This document shows, one piece after another, positions 4,524 through 6,656 of a DNA stretch of 6,656 bases. Where the stretch lies: NCBI GenBank assembly GCA_947367415.1, contig CANBEE010000153.1, positions 1-6,656 on the forward strand, written 5' to 3'. This DNA comes from an uncultured Bacteroidales bacterium. GTDB taxonomy: Bacteria; Bacteroidota; Bacteroidia; Bacteroidales; Bacteroidaceae. The position numbers and the translations under genes are program-made. Under the pieces are notes generated by a model that saw only the letters and a list, made by a program, of their open reading frames with translations, ran no database searches and was not told where the DNA came from. Each line of letters begins with the position of its first letter. Position 1 is the stretch's first letter.

Positions 4524-6341
4524 ATGTTTGAAAGCCCACTAAAGAAGAATCCCTACTTGCAGTCCATTGTGGAGAACTTGCCCGACACGCCGGGGTGCTA
4601 TCAGTATCTCAACAGGGAGGGCACGGTGATCTATGTGGGTAAGGCAAAGAATCTGAAGCGGCGTGTGAGCCAGTATTTCCAGAAGGAGCAGACGGGCAAG
4701 ACGCGTGTTCTCGTCGGTCAAATCGCCGATATTCGCTACGTGGTAGTGAAGAGCGAGGAGGATGCACTGCTGCTCGAGAACAACCTCATCAAGAAGTACA
4801 AGCCGCGCTACAACGTGCTGCTCAAGGACGATAAGTCATACCCCTCCATCTGCATCACCAGCGAGTATTTCCCCAAGGTGTTCAAGACGCGCAAGATTAT
4901 CCGCAACGGCTCGCAGTACTTCGGTCCCTACAGCCATATCCCCACGCTCAACGAGATACTCGGGCTCATCAAGCAGCTCTATACGGTGCGCACGTGTAAC
5001 CTCGCGCTCACTCCCGAGAACATCCGCAGCGGCAAGTTCAAGCCCTGCCTCGACTATCATATCAAGCGTTGCAAGGCCCCGTGCATCGCACTGCAGAGCC
5101 ACGATGAATACATGGAACAGATCGGTGAAATCAGGGAAATCTTGCGTGGCAACACCAAGGAGCTGAGCCGTAGCCTGATGGACGAGATGCGCCGCTTGAG
5201 CGAGGAGATGCGCTTCGAGGAGGCCATGGAGCTGAAGCGCAAGTACGATGCCCTGGAGCGCTTCCGCGAGAAGAGCGAGGTGGTGAGCCACATCATCGAC
5301 AACGTGGACGTGTTCTCCATCGAGGAGGACGACGGCAGCGCTTTCATCAACTACCTGCACATCACCAACGGGGCCATCAACCAGGCCTTCACCTTCGAGT
5401 ACAAGAAGAAGATGAACGAGACACGCGAGGAGCTGCTCACGCTGGGCATCGTGGAGATGCGCGAGCGCTACAAGAGTCAGTCGAAGGAGATTGTGGTACC
5501 CTTCCCCGTGGACATCGACCTGGAGGGCGTCACCTTCACCGTGCCGCAGCGCAGCGACCGCAAGAAACTGCTCGACCTCTCGCTGCTCAACGTGAAGCAA
5601 TACAAGCTCGACCGCCTGAAGCAGGCCGACAAGCTCAACCCCGAGCAGAAGAGCACACGCCTGCTCAAGGAGATACAGGAGCACCTCAAGCTCGACAAAA
5701 TGCCCGTTCACATCGAGTGTTTTGACAACTCCAACATCTCGGGCACCGATGCCGTGGCGGCCTGCATCGTCTTCCGAATGGGCAAACCCAGCAAGAAGGA
5801 GTACCGCAAATATAATATCAAGACCGTCGTGGGCCCCGACGACTATGCCTCGATGCGCGAGGTGGTGTATCGCCGCTACTCGCGTATGATTGCCGAGGGC
5901 ACTCCCCTACCCGACCTCATCATTGCCGACGGTGGCAAGGGACAGATGGAGGTCATCCGCGAAGTGGTGGAAGACACGCTGGGGCAGCACATCGCCATTG
6001 CCGGCTTGGCCAAGAACGACCGCCACCGCACAGCCGAACTCCTCTTCGGCTTCCCCGCGATGAGCATCGGGCTGAAGCAGCAGAGCGCACTCTTCCACTT
6101 GCTCGAACGCATACAGGACGAGGTGCACCGCTTTGCCATCACCTTCCATCGCGACAAGCGCAGCAAGCGGCAGACCGCCTCGGCACTCGACAACATCAAG
6201 GGCATCGGTGCAAAGAGCAAGGAGGCCCTGCTCGCCCACTTCAAGAGTGTGAAGCGCATCAAGGAAGCTCCCATCGAAGAGATAGAGGCTGTCATTGGTA
6301 AGAGCAAGGCGCAGATGGTGAAGGAGGGGTTGCAAGGGTAA
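4524..6341 (+). CDS. uvrC: UvrC, excinuclease ABC subunit C
   Basis: A complete 605-residue UvrC, the nuclease that makes both incisions around bulky DNA damage after UvrA/UvrB have marked it, in the cytoplasm. The GIY-YIG domain for the 3' cut occupies about 20-100, with GCYQYLN (24-30), IYVGKAKNLKRR (36-47; Y37 and R46 catalytic candidates) and E85 in LLLENNLIK. Four cysteines (C158, C175, C183, C187) match the iron-sulfur cluster ligands. The UVR motif that binds UvrB is about 212-247. The RNase H-like domain for the 5' cut has D401 in FDNSNISG, D469 in IIADGGKGQ and H542 in FHRDKR as the expected D-D-H triad. Helix-hairpin-helix motifs fill 555-600 (NIKGIGAKSKEALL). Length is normal and no key residue is missing. 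The ATG at 4524 lacks a Shine-Dalgarno. Composition is clearly GC-rich compared with the gene at 1833. Promoters and a phased box array lie upstream. Confidence 0.98.
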   Translation: MFESPLKKNPYLQSIVENLPDTPGCYQYLNREGTVIYVGKAKNLKRRVSQYFQKEQTGKTRVLVGQIADIRYVVVKSEEDALLLENNLIKKYKPRYNVLLKDDKSYPSICITSEYFPKVFKTRKIIRNGSQYFGPYSHIPTLNEILGLIKQLYTVRTCNLALTPENIRSGKFKPCLDYHIKRCKAPCIALQSHDEYMEQIGEIREILRGNTKELSRSLMDEMRRLSEEMRFEEAMELKRKYDALERFREKSEVVSHIIDNVDVFSIEEDDGSAFINYLHITNGAINQAFTFEYKKKMNETREELLTLGIVEMRERYKSQSKEIVVPFPVDIDLEGVTFTVPQRSDRKKLLDLSLLNVKQYKLDRLKQADKLNPEQKSTRLLKEIQEHLKLDKMPVHIECFDNSNISGTDAVAACIVFRMGKPSKKEYRKYNIKTVVGPDDYASMREVVYRRYSRMIAEGTPLPDLIIADGGKGQMEVIREVVEDTLGQHIAIAGLAKNDRHRTAELLFGFPAMSIGLKQQSALFHLLERIQDEVHRFAITFHRDKRSKRQTASALDNIKGIGAKSKEALLAHFKSVKRIKEAPIEEIEAVIGKSKAQMVKEGLQG

Positions 6342-6349
6342 GAATCCCC

Positions 6350-6379
6350 AAAATCGTAAGCCCTCATCCTTGCGATTTT
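6350..6379 (+). terminator. Likely uvrC terminator
   Basis: AAAATCGTAAG (6350-6360) pairs with CTTGCGATTTT (6369-6379) over 11 positions, one of them a G-T wobble, around an 8-base loop, nine bases after the uvrC stop. The T run is only the four T of the stem itself, so termination may be partial. Confidence 0.6.
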
Positions 6380-6464
6380 CCCGACCGAGGGGCGAGGCGA
6401 ACGAAAAGAAACGATTCTCAGAGACCATTTTTCGGTTTAACGTGCACTCCCCCACCCGATTAAC

Positions 6465-6489
6465 CCCGATTTTTCTTGTCGGGATTTTT
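6465..6489 (+). terminator. Weak second terminator-like hairpin
   Basis: CCCGA (6465-6469) pairs with TCGGG (6479-6483) around a 9-base loop, followed by ATTTTT (6484-6489). The stem is short, so this is only a backup candidate. It stands between uvrC and the downstream promoter. Confidence 0.35.
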
Positions 6490-6494
6490 CCTCG

Positions 6495-6504
6495 TTTCGC
6501 GAAA
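6495..6504. promoter_or_regulatory. 10-base perfect palindrome upstream of the last gene
   Basis: TTTCGCGAAA is self-complementary and lies 48 bases before the -7 box of the final gene. It might be a regulator site, but a 10-base palindrome alone is weak evidence. Confidence 0.25.
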
Positions 6505-6551
6505 AGTGTCGCCAAAGTGATGTTTTTCTCTCATTTTTGTAGTTTTTCCGT

Positions 6552-6559
6552 TACCTTTG
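6552..6559 (+). promoter_or_regulatory. Promoter -7 box for the partial last gene
   Basis: TACCTTTG matches TAnnTTTG exactly and lies 35 bases before the ATG at 6595. No TTTG is found at the usual 19-21-base distance; the nearest (6536-6539) is only 12 bases away, so the -33 contact is weak or a regulator helps. Confidence 0.55.
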
Positions 6560-6594
6560 CGTCTAACGGATAAAAATTGTTGCGAAGACAAACG

Positions 6595-6656
6595 ATGAAA
6601 AAGAACGAAACCGAATTTGCGCAGATGGTGAGGGCACACAAAGAGACGATATATAC
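6595..6656 (+). CDS. Start of a probable sigma-70 family (ECF-type) sigma factor, cut by the window edge
   Basis: Twenty complete codons are visible, beginning MKKNETEFAQMVRAHKETIY. The pattern EFxxMVxxHKxxIY is typical of the first helix (region 2) of small RNA polymerase sigma factors in Bacteroidota, which redirect transcription, often together with an anti-sigma or regulatory partner encoded next door. The start is supported by the TACCTTTG box 35 bases upstream and by a Lys-rich opening. There is no Shine-Dalgarno. With so few residues the family call rests on one short motif, and the reading frame is open to the edge. Confidence 0.6.
   Translation, partial: MKKNETEFAQMVRAHKETIY

Noticed and set aside
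4836..5711. A 291-codon open frame on the minus strand within uvrC
   Set aside because: It lies entirely inside a complete, motif-perfect uvrC; its product is a low-complexity Leu/Val/His-rich sequence typical of the antisense of GC-rich codons, with no promoter or domain.
5907..6515. A 202-codon open frame on the minus strand over the end of uvrC and the spacer
   Set aside because: Most of it is antisense to the conserved RNase H and helix-hairpin-helix parts of uvrC; no recognisable domain.
6370..6573. A 67-codon + strand frame between uvrC and the last gene
   Set aside because: It begins inside the uvrC terminator stem and runs through the next promoter; the product is Phe/Arg/Ser-rich with no domain.

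Overview
The window looks like a piece of a Bacteroidales chromosome, probably Prevotella-like. The -7 boxes match the Bacteroidota housekeeping consensus TAnnTTTG, several with a TTTG-type -33 box 18-20 bases upstream. Shine-Dalgarno sequences are mostly absent. The protein families (secreted trehalase-fold glycosidase, HGSNAT/DUF5009-type membrane acyltransferase, UvrC, an ECF-like sigma factor start) are all common in that order. Genus cannot be fixed from the sequence alone.

All five protein genes lie on the + strand, and each appears to have its own promoter, so this is a run of single-gene units rather than an operon. 1-87: promoter with a 10-C tract. 88-1665: exported glycoside hydrolase of the GH63/GH37-like (alpha/alpha)6 fold. 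1666-1832: spacer with a promoter. 1833-2708: exported protein of unknown function whose C-terminal part faintly recalls TonB C-terminal domains. 2709-2884: spacer made largely of two copies of a 57-base promoter module, with several inverted repeats. 2885-4045: multi-pass membrane protein of the heparan-alpha-glucosaminide N-acetyltransferase-like family. 4046-4523: a 478-base spacer holding a long hairpin, a strong bidirectional-type terminator, an array of TTGAGAATTT boxes spaced exactly 22 bases apart, two overlapping promoters and a possible 31-residue small ORF in the uvrC leader. 4524-6341: complete uvrC (nucleotide excision repair). 6342-6594: terminator(s), a palindrome and a promoter. 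6595-6656: start of a gene cut by the window edge, probably an RNA polymerase sigma factor.

The first and third genes could both act on glycans at the cell envelope (hydrolysis and sugar acetylation), but no SusC/SusD pair or other polysaccharide-utilisation marker is present, so a shared pathway is only a suggestion. uvrC is a housekeeping gene, and its base composition is visibly more GC-rich than that of the gene at 1833-2708.

The coding content is largely ordinary. The unusual signals are in the spacers: the 22-base-phased box array over the uvrC promoters, the duplicated promoter module before the acyltransferase gene with a near-perfect palindrome over one -7 box, and the 58-base hairpin after that gene. 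No CRISPR array, insertion sequence, tRNA or rRNA was seen.
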